This document shows positions 38,459 to 38,503 of a stretch of 38,503 nt of DNA, piece after piece. Position numbers and translations under genes: made by a program. Numbering within the stretch: position 1 is the first letter of the stretch; every line of letters begins with the position of its first letter. The stretch is taken from assembly GCF_000429345.1 (NCBI RefSeq), contig NZ_AUBR01000032.1, positions 1 through 38,503 on the forward strand. The letters are read 5' to 3'. The DNA comes from Desulfovirgula thermocuniculi DSM 16036. Lineage in GTDB: Bacteria; Bacillota; Desulfotomaculia; Desulfotomaculales; Desulfovirgulaceae. The notes under the pieces were generated by a model. The model was given only the letters and a program-made list of their open reading frames with translations, searched no databases and was not told where the DNA came from.

Positions 38459-38503
38459 CGCCGTCCTCAATACCAGCCCCCGCAGCCGAAAACCAGCCCG
38501 CTC

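Overview
The window looks like chromosomal DNA of an anaerobic, endospore-forming, moderately GC-rich Firmicute, probably a Clostridia member of the Peptococcaceae / Desulfotomaculum / Moorella type. This is inferred, not proven. The pointers are two sporulation genes (a SpoVB-type flippase and a SpoVM micro-gene), Firmicute families (YpmA, YlaI/DUF2197, TIGR04086), a seven-gene heterodisulfide reductase / flavin oxidoreductase (Hdr-Flx) operon of strict anaerobes, strong Shine-Dalgarno sites and frequent TTG/GTG starts. No phage, IS element, CRISPR array or plasmid gene was seen. It reads as core chromosome with metabolic islands. Almost every gene is on the minus strand; exceptions are tRNA-Trp, the SpoVB-type flippase, a TIGR04086 membrane protein and an 80-residue hypothetical.

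Layout. 0-5 kb: a long inverted repeat, a UPF0182 membrane protein, a small zinc-ribbon protein, a GalT-like nucleotidyltransferase, tRNA-Trp(CCA) with its own promoter and terminator, and an unknown 117-residue protein. 5-9 kb: an EF-G-like GTPase divergent from a SpoVB-type flippase whose ribosome-binding site lies in a perfect 12-bp hairpin stem. 8.9-12.9 kb: a compact operon queD-queC-DUF366-queE-folE-ypmA-surE. FolE, QueD, QueE and QueC together convert GTP to preQ0, the 7-deazaguanine precursor of queuosine. 13-15.3 kb: a TPR protein with a likely frameshift near its start, a TatD-associated radical SAM protein and a TIGR04086 membrane protein.

15.4-22.2 kb: hdrC-hdrB-hdrA-mvhD/flxD and three Flx-type iron-sulfur/flavin genes, tightly overlapped behind one near-consensus promoter. 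The set predicts a cytoplasmic flavin-based electron-bifurcating complex linking NAD(P)H, ferredoxin and a disulfide. 22.2-27.8 kb: an unannotated 21-codon spoVM gene just downstream of a DinG-type exonuclease-helicase, then a small hypothetical, a subtilisin-like protease without signal peptide, a coiled-coil protein and a 55-residue membrane protein. 27.8-30.7 kb: a UPF0173 hydrolase, a MeaB-type GTPase and thioredoxin reductase. 30.7-35.4 kb: a complete branched-chain amino acid ABC transporter (livK-H-M-G-F), with trxB overlapping livF. 35.5-38.5 kb: an MTA/MTI phosphorylase, a methyltransferase, a zinc-type adenylate kinase, tRNA-Pro(CGG) and an unrecognised gene at the right edge.

Functions come from recognising protein families and motifs by eye. 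No database search, folding or alignment program was run.
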